64,000 nt of DNA from DAMCZI01 sp032095175 (GCA_032095175.1 DAMCZI010000026.1:1-64000); one strand, 5' to 3'; counted from the stretch's first letter, positions 19,001-27,533 are shown. The notes: a model not told the origin generated them from the sequence alone. Made by a program: numbers and translations.

Positions 19001-20636
19001 TTACAATAGAGAAAAAAATGGCTATAAAGTATATTGGAGTTTTTGGGGTGATTTGCAGAAAGAAATTCTCGGAGTTCTTCCCTATAATCGATTGAGCGAT
19101 CAAGCAAAAGCTTTAATATGTGTTTTAAATCGTAAATTCCCTAAAGGGACAACTTTATATAAATATTCAGATGGACATAGTGGATGGGTGAGTTCACCCA
19201 TTGCGGAAAAAAAACTAAATAATAAAAAGTGGCTTGAAATTTTAACTAACAAAAAACTTAAGCATAAAAGTCATTCAAGTCGGAAAGAGGTTCCAGGCGG
19301 ATTTATTGATAGCTCTACTGAAGAAATTGCAAGAAGTTTTAGTAATGCTGTTTCTGAAGAACCGGTAAGAATGGTAAATCTAGTTCTTTCAAATAAGGAG
19401 GAAATTATGGATGTATATATCGATTCCTTATTTAGTGGAGTATCATATAGCAAGGCTTTGAACAATGTACCAATAGAGTTGTTAGAAGCAATGATTTTGG
19501 GATATCCATATGATTATACTTCACACAGAGCAGGTTACATTTGCTCGCTTATCGAAAACAAGAAGAATGAGAAATGGTCACAGAAGGTATTGGATATTCT
19601 TAAGGATATTGCGATTAACCATAAAAATCCCGAAATTGGTAAACCAAATGTAACTAATATTGAAGATAAAGAAATGCGCAGTTTTGATATGCTACAAAGT
19701 AATGCAATAAACTGCGTAAGGGGGAAGGCTGCTCAAGCGATAGCTCAGCTATTATGGAAAGACAGTGCTCTGTTTGAACAATTTAAAGATACAATTGAAA
19801 AATTGACAATGGATGAAAATCCGGCAGTAAAATTGGCAAGTTTATTCGCATTATGGCCTTCGTATAACGTTGAAAGAGATTGGGCATCAGAAAAAATTTT
19901 AAACCTATATGAACAAGATTACAGGTTAGCAGGCTTCTATGATACAAAAAACATGCTCTTTTTGTTGTATCCTAAATATCATGAACGTATATTAAAAATT
20001 ATAAAAGAATGTTTCGAGTCCGAAGATAAAGAACTAATTAAAATGGGAGCTTGTTGTCTATCGGAAATGTTTATTCTGAAAAATGAATTTACCGATATAA
20101 TGGGTAATGTGGATACAATGAGTGAAGTACAAGCCGAATCAGTTCTTCATATGGCTATTATCTATTTCAATAAAGATGAATTTAACTTATTAGCCAAAAA
20201 TATTATACGTAAATTTAAGACAAGTACATTAGATTTGGAAATGCCGATTTCAAGATTATTTTATGATAATCTTATTGATTTAGAGAGAGATAAGGATTTT
20301 TTAATTGAAATAATGAGTTCGGGTTTAAGCCATAGAACATCGTATGCATTTGTACATTATCTTGAAGAAGAATCAAAGTCAGTAGTTGATTACAAAGATA
20401 TTATACTATCAATGAGTTATCATTTAATTAAAGACGGATGTGGTAGAGATGAAGGTATTTGGGGAATAGAAGATGAAATTTCTAAGTTGGTAATCGGATT
20501 ATATGATGAGACTGCTAGTTCACCACTACCTGAAATCAAAAATATTGCCAAAAAATGTCTTGATATATGGGATTTGATGTTTGAGAAGCAAATTGGGCCA
20601 ATAAGACAACTGAGTCAGAAATTAATGGAAAGGTAA
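16077..20636 (+). CDS. Avs-like STAND NTPase with N-terminal restriction-type nuclease domain
   Basis: A 1519-aa three-part protein. Residues 1-150 resemble a Cap4/Mrr-type PD-(D/E)xK endonuclease: D49 in RGVDIWIG and Q63-C-K65 in EGQQCKGR give the D..QxK signature. Residues about 260-560 form a STAND-type P-loop NTPase with Walker A GKAGRGKS (288-295) and Walker B VIILDQLDALRW (about 353-364). Residues about 600-1519 are helical repeats with no catalytic motif, the place where Avs proteins sense phage proteins. Avs (AVAST) antiphage proteins share this nuclease-STAND-repeat plan, hence the call. The ATG at 16077 follows GGGAGGAG. I cannot assign an Avs type, and other STAND families remain possible. 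Confidence 0.75.
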   Translation: MPYGLGGRADKNGNRFEIKWGLYQIIKVLDEKLDYVVLEALGDDERGVDIWIGKKNGSREGQQCKGRNGSKECWDYGTANAKGIFANWKYQLDRDESNTVALVSPLAFTLLEDLIERAKNTSKNPKDFYHTQILNASKEFADFFKNFCKVMEINPEQDLDLIKCISYLNRIAYRQFPDTELKELILSQISYLLIGNEEKIYDTFIAWIVDGNILGKTLNQSVLYTFLKEKNIRFKNLATDERIIPRLKELNQEYKAAFIPLDNGLIKRKEFSIFREIIDSGDSLIIHGKAGRGKSGCTVDIINYCQENKIPYLAIKLDKRIPNGTAEKWGKDLGLPASIAHCIHSVSKDERAVIILDQLDALRWTQAHSRDALLVCAQIINQVERLNFERKYKISVVFVCRTYDLENDNNIKSLFKIIDKKEEIIQWNKVQVNELDEGMVKDIVGKRYEQLTSKLKELLRIPSNLYIWQRLDPSKEYVECSTASHLVSKWWGQLSEKCFEYGLSETDLNVTKEKMVTSLENLGRICIPLSILSVNKSYLEFLSSNAFLIIQDNKASFAHQSILDSFLAEKMLKRYYVGEDIEDIIGSKEKQTPGKRYQVQMFMQNLSEFDSQDFINAGQKMFEAKQIRYFVKFVFLEVLNQIDILDESIKDFIINNCENKIYGNHIINNVIFSRPKYIRLLRQYGVLDKWFNNHQKKDIVFNLLISMRPDYEIEDIAFIEKYAFNSQEDDNKFSKCFLHDINKDTDELFELRRRFYNRYPQMADVYLDFKSMLKNCEMRTIRLLAFLLENKIKGKEKNIYKYEEDFLYEDSEILIKNGMDVVNLLLPYIPTEKDEMLSFSDWSGRYFHKRGLERACIQIIRKANAAIIALKPETFLERYKEFMGKGNDLLNEIILDGLYRLPELYSDVVITYLCSDFDSNIFDKTSGNNDELFFTKQILRKHSKYCSGDIFAILEKTILSYISPKAKDIYRGRIDYNREKNGYKVYWSFWGDLQKEILGVLPYNRLSDQAKALICVLNRKFPKGTTLYKYSDGHSGWVSSPIAEKKLNNKKWLEILTNKKLKHKSHSSRKEVPGGFIDSSTEEIARSFSNAVSEEPVRMVNLVLSNKEEIMDVYIDSLFSGVSYSKALNNVPIELLEAMILGYPYDYTSHRAGYICSLIENKKNEKWSQKVLDILKDIAINHKNPEIGKPNVTNIEDKEMRSFDMLQSNAINCVRGKAAQAIAQLLWKDSALFEQFKDTIEKLTMDENPAVKLASLFALWPSYNVERDWASEKILNLYEQDYRLAGFYDTKNMLFLLYPKYHERILKIIKECFESEDKELIKMGACCLSEMFILKNEFTDIMGNVDTMSEVQAESVLHMAIIYFNKDEFNLLAKNIIRKFKTSTLDLEMPISRLFYDNLIDLERDKDFLIEIMSSGLSHRTSYAFVHYLEEESKSVVDYKDIILSMSYHLIKDGCGRDEGIWGIEDEISKLVIGLYDETASSPLPEIKNIAKKCLDIWDLMFEKQIGPIRQLSQKLMER

Positions 20637-21494
20637 TTGCAAATTCTTTTGTTAAACCGATATGGATCTCATCCATCCGATAATATTACAGTGGTAAATC
20701 TGGAGTTGAGCATAATAAGAGATACTGCTCAATTTCAGATTTACCTTGTTTAATGATGTCATAGAGAGCAGTTACCAATATCTATGGATTTCCAATCAAG
20801 TCTACTCATGATAAAATAAGTGTTATCCAAGGCTTAAAAATGAATAATTTTTTTAAAATCAAATTGTAATTGATGGCTGGGAAACTTCAATGAATCTAAC
20901 TGGAGATTCAAATGAATATCCTACAGATTAAAAACCTTTGATTAATAACAATCCCCAGGGAGTACCTGTGCCTGAATCTTTTTAATTTCTTTTAGACAAA
21001 TTGGGAATATTGTCATTATACTTTTGTGGATAACATTCAAGTATAATATTTGAACTGTTATCCATATCTTAAAGACTCAATTCTAATTCCACATATGGAT
21101 TTTTTTATATAAAAAACTACTTGACAGTCACACTTATTTCATAGACAAAACTAATTACATAGAAAAGTGTTATAAAATACATATTTTTGTCTGAAGTGTC
21201 TATTTTAATATTCCAATTATTTTTTACAGATCCTTGGAAAACAGATATATGTTCATTACTATTATAAAACATAGCATACATTTATAGTTATAATGGTATT
21301 ATGTGAGAAATTTATGATTAATAATATTATACTGAGGTATTCTTGAAATGCTTAAAGTTATAATGATATTGGATTAATTCTACTTGATAAATAAGTAGTG
21401 TAAAGTACCCTTTTGTGTTTTCTTAATATTTTTATTTTAAAGCAACACTATATATATTAATGATTATGATTAATATATATAGATGTCAACATTG
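20637..21494. other. Decayed gene-free stretch after the STAND gene
   Basis: No intact gene is seen. A hairpin at 20693-20745 (GGTAAATCTG..TTGAGCA with TGCTCAA..CAGATTTACC) lies just after the STAND gene but has no T-run. About 20864-20932 holds a fragment ending IDGWETSMNLTGDSNEY with an in-frame stop on both sides, which looks like the tail of a lost small gene. The rest is AT-rich with scattered stops. Confidence 0.5.
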
Positions 21495-21572
21495 TTATCT
21501 TATTAAAAGAGCAACAATGGCAAGAATGAGGATGATTATTAATCTATCTAAAAGATCTATTAATTTTTTCAT
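21495..21572 (-). CDS. 25-aa hydrophobic peptide, possible type I toxin
   Basis: A 25-aa peptide starting MKKLIDLLDRL, followed by a single hydrophobic helix (IIILILAIVALLI) and a terminal arginine. AGGAG lies 11 bases before the ATG. A hairpin (CTATATATATTAAT / ATTAATATATATAG) about 30 bases after the stop could terminate its message. Length, charge pattern and isolation inside a defence-rich gap resemble type I toxins of the Ldr/Fst kind. I see no defined antisense promoter, so the call is tentative. Confidence 0.35.
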   Translation of the reverse strand: MKKLIDLLDRLIIILILAIVALLIR

Positions 21573-21892
21573 CTTCTTGCCAACTCCTTTCTTATTTTAT
21601 AAATATAGTTTATAGTATAGGGTTAACGGAATCAAATGCAATATATGGGGTTAATTATTAATAAAGGTATATAAATGTATTGGGCTTTTAATATTTATAT
21701 TTTATTAATTTAAATGAAATGATAAAGATATTTGCATTACAGTGCAGTAAAGCATTTTTAAGAAAAATTCGACATTGACAGAAAAATGATTTTATATGAA
21801 GGAGGATTATATATAGAAGAAAGGTGGGATTATTAAGGAAATTAGTAATGAAGTAAAATAGACTAGCAGTTATTTATAGTGCAATTTTATCT

Positions 21893-21945
21893 AGAAGCAG
21901 TTACTTCAATTATATCTAGGGATGAATGCTCTCAAAAGTTTATGT
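21893..21945 (+). pseudogene. Fragment of a second HEAT-repeat gene
   Basis: TAGAAGCAGTTACTTCAATT and the bases after it match 14864-14906 inside the intact HEAT gene at nearly every position, then similarity is lost. About 75 bases upstream are a ribosome site (AAGGAGGA) and short broken frames that may be the rest of the lost copy. This suggests a past duplication or recombination within the accessory region. Confidence 0.6.
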
Positions 21946-21949
21946 AAGT

Positions 21950-22375
21950 AGGGCAGACATATAAGTTATAACTTATTTATGTCCATGGAGGAGATTTGGG
22001 ATTTCAGGTTGAGTTGTATTAAGGTAAGCTGTAATTCCTGAAAGAGTAAATTCTTCCTCAAGGTTTTTTCTTTTTATTAGAGAAATTTTAATATCTGTTA
22101 AATATTTTTTTTTGCAACTTGAAGTAAGTAAATGTATGTCTTCAGGCTATGGGTTAAATAAGTCAATAATTTCTTGAGTAAAAAATCATGACTTTTCCAA
22201 CTATAGTCCACTAACTTAGTACATATATTTTCTCTTATTGGATTTCTATAAATATGCCTAATAGGCCAAAGAAAATATTCATATGTTTGACATAGATCTC
22301 ACCTCATACTAGAGTTTTACATATTTATGTTATTTATTCTTTTGGTATCAAATAAGTTATAACTTATTTGGCGTT
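21950..22375 (-). mobile_element. Degenerate REP-transposase-like mini-element, copy 1
   Basis: The ends carry the palindrome AAATAAGTTATAACTTATTT (about 21961-21978 and 22350-22367). The interior aligns with the element at 58879-59155. On the minus strand the left part matches the ribosome site and start of a gene (GAGGTGA..ATGTCAAAC), and the right part matches a helix-turn-helix coding tail. Here the reading frame is broken, so the element is a relic. Confidence 0.55.
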
Positions 22376-22542
22376 CCAAATTATATGGATGGCTGTATCT
22401 TAGCTCATGGCTAAACGATACCTTTTACAATACTGAAAAACTCTTAGTTGCTACAAAGAATGAGGTTGATGCGATAACTATTGCAGTGGCTTTGAAAATA
22501 TTAAGTAGCAAAGCTATTTGTCAAAATTAAAGTAAATTAAAA

Positions 22543-22582
22543 TGGCAAACAGAACTTCCTAGATTGTACGTTCTGTTTGCCA
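22543..22582 (-). terminator. Terminator of the ATPase/PIN/HEPN gene set
   Basis: A 13-bp stem (TGGCAAACAGAAC / GTTCTGTTTGCCA) located 20 bases after the HEPN gene stop on the minus strand, followed by TTTTAATTTACTTT. No other gene lies between. Confidence 0.8.
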
Positions 22583-22602
22583 AATTTAACATTGATAAAA
22601 TT

Positions 22603-23943
22603 CTACCAATCATGTGAAATTGTATATTCTGCTAAATTGATATCTATTCCATTAGTTACTAAGTCAATAATTTGACTTTTCAATTGTGGAAAAATTTTTG
22701 CTTGAGTGTATATTGTATTCATTCCAGTAAGTAAGCTAGATAGGTTTTGTTTATTAAAATTAGGTAGTATTTTACTTATAATATCTTTGTAAGTCCAATT
22801 GATATAATCATAATCTGGATAAAAATAGTTAGAAGCCATACAATTACAGAAATAATAAATAGCAAATTCTCTGAGAAGTGATGTTGAATTAGTATTTTTT
22901 GAGTTTTCATATGCTTTAAGAAAAACTTCTGAACTAAGATAATAATTGTAGCCATTAATTTTTGTTTTAATAATATTAATATGCTGTTCCATATTTGGAC
23001 TTATAAAACTTGAAAGTAGTAACAGGTTTATATTCTTAAAACAAATATTTTCTATTTCAACTTTTATCTCGCTACTAATTAAATGATATAATTGTGGAAA
23101 TTCTGATAAAAAATAAATTAGTGAAAATATAGGATAATCATAGAATGTATATTCCTTATCATCAAATTCAATTTCAACTTTTTCACATAATATTTTGCTA
23201 CTTAAATATGAAGTATTTTCCTTGAAATAATCGATAAACATTTTTGTATCTGTTTTCATAAGAAAAATTAATGCATTGCATAGAGCGCGTCTATTGTTTA
23301 CACAATCATCATCAGTACCATAAAAAGTTAAGGACCATAAGTTTCTAAATATATATTTCTTTGTTGTTTCGTTCATTTTGGAAAAGTATCTTCCATTTAA
23401 GTATTTTTCTAAACCGACTAGTTCACTTCTTTCATAAAAATCTACTAGTTTATCGAGGAAGTCATCATATATTTTATTATTTAAGATAGCATCTTTCAAA
23501 AAAACTGCATTAAACATATTTCCAATGCAAGCTAATGTTTGTTCTTTTGTTGGATTAAATAATTCATAGTTATTCTTTAATACAGGATGAGCACATAAAT
23601 TCCTTGTATTTCTAAGTTCATTAAATTGAAGTATTTCTATTTCATTTAATACTTTTTTATCACATACTGCTTTTATAATGATATTTTCCAATTCTGAGTA
23701 TTTTGCATTATCATTTTGTTTTGACTGAAAGGTGTTTAATGTGTTTTGAGCAGATGAGTCTTGGTAGACATCTTTTAGTATTTGTAATTTTTCTATAAAA
23801 TCAAAAATTACTATTGAATATAGCAAGACAATACAAGAGCGATAATTACCATTATAATAAGTTGAGATAACTTCTTTAAGGTACTTTTTCGTTTTTTCGT
23901 TTTTAACATTTTTAAGCTCTTCATCTAAAATAAAATCATGCAT
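22603..23943 (-). CDS. HEPN-domain protein, candidate effector or accessory of ATPase/PIN system
   Basis: A 446-aa helical protein. Residues about 15-170 look like a HEPN domain: R114-N-L-C-A-H119 gives the Rx4-6H motif of HEPN ribonucleases, within FNELRNTRNLCAHPVLKN. The remaining 270 residues are helical, lack a recognised motif and are rich in Phe, Tyr and Asn. No signal peptide. It lies 119 bp after the PIN gene on the same strand and ends at a strong hairpin. Together with the ATPase and PIN genes it suggests a defence module with two RNase-type effectors. The HEPN call is motif-based; the role is inferred. Confidence 0.6.
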   Translation of the reverse strand: MHDFILDEELKNVKNEKTKKYLKEVISTYYNGNYRSCIVLLYSIVIFDFIEKLQILKDVYQDSSAQNTLNTFQSKQNDNAKYSELENIIIKAVCDKKVLNEIEILQFNELRNTRNLCAHPVLKNNYELFNPTKEQTLACIGNMFNAVFLKDAILNNKIYDDFLDKLVDFYERSELVGLEKYLNGRYFSKMNETTKKYIFRNLWSLTFYGTDDDCVNNRRALCNALIFLMKTDTKMFIDYFKENTSYLSSKILCEKVEIEFDDKEYTFYDYPIFSLIYFLSEFPQLYHLISSEIKVEIENICFKNINLLLLSSFISPNMEQHINIIKTKINGYNYYLSSEVFLKAYENSKNTNSTSLLREFAIYYFCNCMASNYFYPDYDYINWTYKDIISKILPNFNKQNLSSLLTGMNTIYTQAKIFPQLKSQIIDLVTNGIDINLAEYTISHDW

Positions 23944-24062
23944 TTATAATCCTTCTTTCAAAATTTATAAAATAACAAGTGAAAGTTAGTATTAATAATC
24001 TAGTGCAGAGAAGAGCTACCTCATAAGGAGTTTTTTAAATATTATGGGGCAGCCACATATTT

Positions 24063-24596
24063 TTATCTACCAATGCTAATTAGTCTAGTTAATAATTGTT
24101 CAGAAGATGTCTTATTTAGTCTATTACTAGGTTTATATTTCTCAGGTATATTTGTATCATTTAATAAATCCTTATTTGCACTACTATGATATATCTTAGG
24201 TTTTTCGAAATTTTTCGGATATAATGCTGGTTGTTTTAAAAATGCGTATGATCTAGAGTCTGATGAACAAATAAGCTTACATTTAGAAACAATGGTTATG
24301 GCAATAAGATGGGGGTCATCAAAATCTCTATGCTCAACTCTAGATTTTAAATCAGCTTCTACGGAATCTACTTTGGAATTATCAACTTTAATTGTTTTTT
24401 TGCAATCACTAAGTAATCTAAATATTTTTAAGTATTTTTGAGCCTTCCTTAATTCCTCTAAATATTTCGACCCACCATATACAGCTTTACCACTACCTAC
24501 TACAATCCAGTCTAATACAGGTTTAAACTCTTCATGATTTGCAGAGGAACCATCAAAAACAGATGAAAATGTATTTGTATCAATTATAATGCACAT
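24063..24596 (-). CDS. PIN-like nuclease partner of the ATPase
   Basis: A 177-aa protein with a PIN-like fold (residues 1-110). Acidic residues occur in the expected order: D6 in CIIIDTNTF, a glutamate in KYLEELRKAQ, D-D in FDDPHLIAI and a D in ICSSDSRSYAF. PIN domains cleave RNA with metal ions. The 67-residue C-terminal tail is polar and unrecognised. The start at 24596 leaves one base after the ATPase stop; an ATG ten codons upstream overlaps the ATPase gene and is less likely. Tight coupling implies the ATPase controls this nuclease. Confidence 0.7.
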   Translation of the reverse strand: MCIIIDTNTFSSVFDGSSANHEEFKPVLDWIVVGSGKAVYGGSKYLEELRKAQKYLKIFRLLSDCKKTIKVDNSKVDSVEADLKSRVEHRDFDDPHLIAITIVSKCKLICSSDSRSYAFLKQPALYPKNFEKPKIYHSSANKDLLNDTNIPEKYKPSNRLNKTSSEQLLTRLISIGR

Positions 24597-24597
24597 A

Positions 24598-25905
24598 TCA
24601 CAAACCAAGCAGGTCCATTTCTTCATTTATAAAAAAGTCTCTAAATTGTTCTGGCTGATTATCTGAATAATCTCCATTTTCATCTATTTCAATATAACTA
24701 ACTATATTTCCTTCAGGTTTCCTTTCGAAGAACAATACTTGAGCCTCTAGTTTATTCTTTTCCTCGGCTTTTCTTTGGCAAATTCTGAATCTATCAATTA
24801 TAAAATCACTATGCGTTTCTAAAATAAAAATTTGTTTTTTAACATGAGACATCTTAAAAATGAATTCTCCAACCGCCGCTTGTGCTTTAGGGTGTAAATG
24901 TACTTCTGGTTGTTGAATTATAAACGCATCTGTATTTTTTGTCAGTATATCTACTATTATAGGTAGTATCTGTGATACACCATATCCAACATTGGTTATT
25001 TTGTAAGTATTGTTGTTAAACGTTATATTTATTTCAAACGGAGAAGATTTTTCTCGAGAAAAATTTTTTACACTTATTGAATCAAACATACCACTTTCTT
25101 TACCAAAGTTATTTAACATGTCAATGCCTTTTGTTGAATATTCTTTGTTTTGAGTTTTTGAATTAAATAATTTTCTTAAAATGTATGGCATATGATCATT
25201 ATCACTTGAAGCATTAATGTTATATGCATCATAAGTACTTTTAGGTTTAGCCCTAATTGGATCTATCCAATCACTTTTCATGAATAAGTTCTTAGATTGA
25301 ACTATTATAATACTATTTCTATCTTCGCTATTCATAATATTTTCATTAACTTTCCATATTAATTGAAACAAGCTAGATACTTGCTTACTGTCAACATTTT
25401 CTATAGTAAATGTTCTTTTACCTTTTAAATAATAATCTTTGCACCATTTTTTAAAAAATCCTAAATCTAAACTATCCTTATTGATTACACTATATTTATA
25501 TTTTATACAATTATCAAATATTGTTATCTTCATATCAATTCTTTGGTCTAAAATATGCAATGAACTTAAAGTAGGAACTTCATCTTTATTTTTAAATGTC
25601 AAAAGGACTGCATCGTACATTTGATTCTCTATTTTTTTAGAGTCGATAGTATCTACAACTTGATTGAACATACCTACTGTAAAGGACTTTTTTCCTTGTG
25701 AGGCAATTTCACTAAAGTAACCAAGATTAACGTTTTCATTATTAAAGTCTAAAGTTAAAAAAAACATTGGGTTACCTAAAATATGAATTAAAGACAATAT
25801 AGATGATTTTCCTGTGCTATTTTCTCCAATAAAAAAATTAATATTCTTTAACGGAATGTATGTATCTTTAAAACTTCTATAATTGTTGACATATAAAACT
25901 TGCAT
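24598..25905 (-). CDS. OLD/ABC-like AAA ATPase of a putative defence pair
   Basis: A 435-aa SMC/ABC-type ATPase of the AAA_15/DUF3696 group. It opens directly with the ATPase fold (LKNINFFIGENSTGKSSILS, Walker A GENSTGKS). It has a signature-like VGYGVSQILPII, a Walker B region FIIQQPEVHLHP and the ETHSDFII switch histidine region. No TOPRIM nuclease domain follows, unlike true OLD proteins. In place of the acidic residue usual in IEQPE it reads IQQPE. Such ATPases act as sensors that release a partner toxin (as in PARIS or Septu); here the partner is the PIN gene that starts one base after its stop. ATG at 25905 after AGGAGGTTAG. Confidence 0.75.
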   Translation of the reverse strand: MQVLYVNNYRSFKDTYIPLKNINFFIGENSTGKSSILSLIHILGNPMFFLTLDFNNENVNLGYFSEIASQGKKSFTVGMFNQVVDTIDSKKIENQMYDAVLLTFKNKDEVPTLSSLHILDQRIDMKITIFDNCIKYKYSVINKDSLDLGFFKKWCKDYYLKGKRTFTIENVDSKQVSSLFQLIWKVNENIMNSEDRNSIIIVQSKNLFMKSDWIDPIRAKPKSTYDAYNINASSDNDHMPYILRKLFNSKTQNKEYSTKGIDMLNNFGKESGMFDSISVKNFSREKSSPFEINITFNNNTYKITNVGYGVSQILPIIVDILTKNTDAFIIQQPEVHLHPKAQAAVGEFIFKMSHVKKQIFILETHSDFIIDRFRICQRKAEEKNKLEAQVLFFERKPEGNIVSYIEIDENGDYSDNQPEQFRDFFINEEMDLLGL

Positions 25906-26138
25906 CTACAACTAACCTCCTTGAATATGACAATATAAGCATTAAATACAAAAAATGCACTTAAGTTTAATATTCTACAAACACTCTCAAAATCCTCCAT
26001 ACTGTTTGTTCTATATAATTTCAAATTCGAATGAAAAGTTAATAATATAGATACAAAGAAATGTATTAATATAAGAATAGCAGTAACATAATTATATAGT
26101 AATTACACAAAGTAATAATTATTTAAGGGGTGAGCTAA

Positions 26139-26417
26139 TTGAGAGTGTCAGTGATACAAATAGGAAATTCTAAAGATATAGGGATTCTGCAATCTATTTT
26201 GAAGCAATGCGAAATTGAGGATCAAGACAAGAGTATAATACTCAAACCTATTTACAAGAGAAATTATGAAATAATATTTAGAAATCTTGGAGAAATAGAT
26301 GATATTGAAATACAAGAGATGTTGAAAAGAATTGATGAATACAGCAATATGGATGCTAAGCAACTGATAATAGAAATGCATAGGACACATATTAGTAATG
26401 TTCTTTTTGGAATTTAA
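26139..26417 (+). CDS. 92-aa protein with AbrB/MazE-like start
   Basis: A 92-aa protein of unknown function. The first 30 residues (MRVSVIQIGNSKDIGILQSI) resemble the swapped-hairpin AbrB/MazE DNA-binding fold, where the common pattern is V-x-x-x-G-N-S-x-G-I. The rest is charged and helical (EIDDIEIQEMLKRIDEY). The start is TTG at 26139 after AAGGGGTGAG. No toxin gene adjoins it; the nearest neighbours are the divergent ATPase gene and two tiny membrane proteins. A hairpin at 26433-26480 follows. It may be an orphan antitoxin or regulator. Confidence 0.5.
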   Translation: MRVSVIQIGNSKDIGILQSILKQCEIEDQDKSIILKPIYKRNYEIIFRNLGEIDDIEIQEMLKRIDEYSNMDAKQLIIEMHRTHISNVLFGI

Positions 26418-26432
26418 TTAATAATGATTCCG

Positions 26433-26480
26433 ATAAACTGTATGATGAGAATTTGTTTCAACATACAGGTTATTTTTTAT
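26433..26480 (+). terminator. Terminator after the AbrB-like gene
   Basis: A stem ATAAACTGTATG / CATACAGGTTAT with one mismatch, then ATTTTTTATA. Bases 26481-26810 beyond it contain no recognised gene. Confidence 0.6.
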
Positions 26481-26820
26481 ATCTTTTTATCTGTATCAAA
26501 CAATTTGCATGTTATTAGGTAAAAGCAGGGATTTGTTAAATAATAATACTGGTTGGAATATAGTTACATGTAATTATATGGTATAATCAAGAAAAGGAAT
26601 TGAGAAAAAGTATTTATAAATTAAAAGTTAATACTTTTTTAAATATGTTCACATTGGCTTTATAGTATATTCTTTGTATAAAGGTACATCTCGTTATAAA
26701 AATTTTGTTGATATCCTAAATAAGTCGATTATTGCAAAAGATATTAATGTAATAAGTTTTATCTTGAAAATATAAATATAAGTTAAAATTTTTATATAGA
26801 GAATATAAGGAGGGAGCGTT

Positions 26821-26973
26821 TTGGAAGGTCGTAAATATAATATTGTACAAAAAGTTTTATTTAGTATGTTTATACCAGTTCTTTTTATAGTCCTTTTATG
26901 GGCAGGAGATCCGGATTCATTAGCCCAGCTCATGGCAGAAGTATATGGGAGAAAGCATTCTGAAGCGAAATAA
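26821..26973 (+). CDS. 50-aa single-pass membrane peptide
   Basis: A TTG-started 50-aa frame with a strong ribosome site (AAGGAGGGAG, 6-bp spacing). One hydrophobic helix (VLFSMFIPVLFIVLLWA) is flanked by a basic N-terminus and a charged C-terminal tail ending AEVYGRKHSEAK. No family is recognised. It precedes another small membrane protein (27112) on the same strand by 138 bp. The quality of the ribosome site and the clean membrane topology make it a likely real gene. Confidence 0.5.
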   Translation: MEGRKYNIVQKVLFSMFIPVLFIVLLWAGDPDSLAQLMAEVYGRKHSEAK

Positions 26974-27111
26974 AAGTAAATGGCTTAATAATTTTTTCAG
27001 AGGATGCATATAAGGTAATGATAACTCTCAAGTGATTGTAGAAATATGGTATGGGAGATAAGTATACAAAAGATATAGAAATTTTTTTCATTCAAAAAAG
27101 GGGGCGGATGA

Positions 27112-27351
27112 ATGAAAAGGACTGAATTGGGGTGTATTGCAGTTATTTTTGGAGGACTGATTCTTGCACTAGAGATATATGGTTTAAAATTTATGTTTTT
27201 AATGGAAAGAATGTCGGGCCTTCCGTGGAGGGAATCGGCATCTGCCTATCTTGAAGAGCCGACTGTAAAAGTAGCATTATTCATAACAGCGGGTGTTATT
27301 ATCTATGGTTTGTTTTTAATTGTTCAAGGAAGAAAGTCTAGTACTCCATAA
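27112..27351 (+). CDS. 79-aa two-helix membrane protein
   Basis: A 79-aa protein with two hydrophobic segments (about residues 7-31 and 51-72) separated by a short polar loop. I recognise no family. The ATG at 27112 lies after GGGGGCGG. It ends inside the strong hairpin terminator at 27333-27379. Its partner may be the 50-aa membrane peptide upstream. Confidence 0.55.
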   Translation: MKRTELGCIAVIFGGLILALEIYGLKFMFLMERMSGLPWRESASAYLEEPTVKVALFITAGVIIYGLFLIVQGRKSSTP

Positions 27352-27379
27352 TAAAATTATGGGGTGCTAGACTTTTTTT
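27333..27379 (+). terminator. Terminator overlapping the end of the two-helix protein gene
   Basis: A long stem (AAAGTCTAGTACTCCAT / ATGGGGTGCTAGACTTT, two G/T or mismatched positions) followed by TTTTTTTATTG. The left arm covers the last codons and the stop. Confidence 0.85.
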
Positions 27380-27533
27380 ATTGAGGGGGAGTTAATTTAT
27401 AAGTAAGTTAGAATATCAATATTATATAAAAATATAGGGTGATAAGCTTTATAACTATATGGATGGATAAATAAACTTTAGATTTATGATCTTATAAAAG
27501 TGTTTTTTAGATATTTAAAAGGGATCTGCGAGG

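Noticed and set aside
22376..22540. Frame ending VATKNEVDAITIAVALKIL as a gene
   Set aside because: No start with a ribosome site and no recognised family; at most a fragment.
24598..25905. PARIS or OLD/Gabija system
   Set aside because: No TOPRIM domain or TOPRIM partner is present; the partner has a PIN-like acidic pattern.
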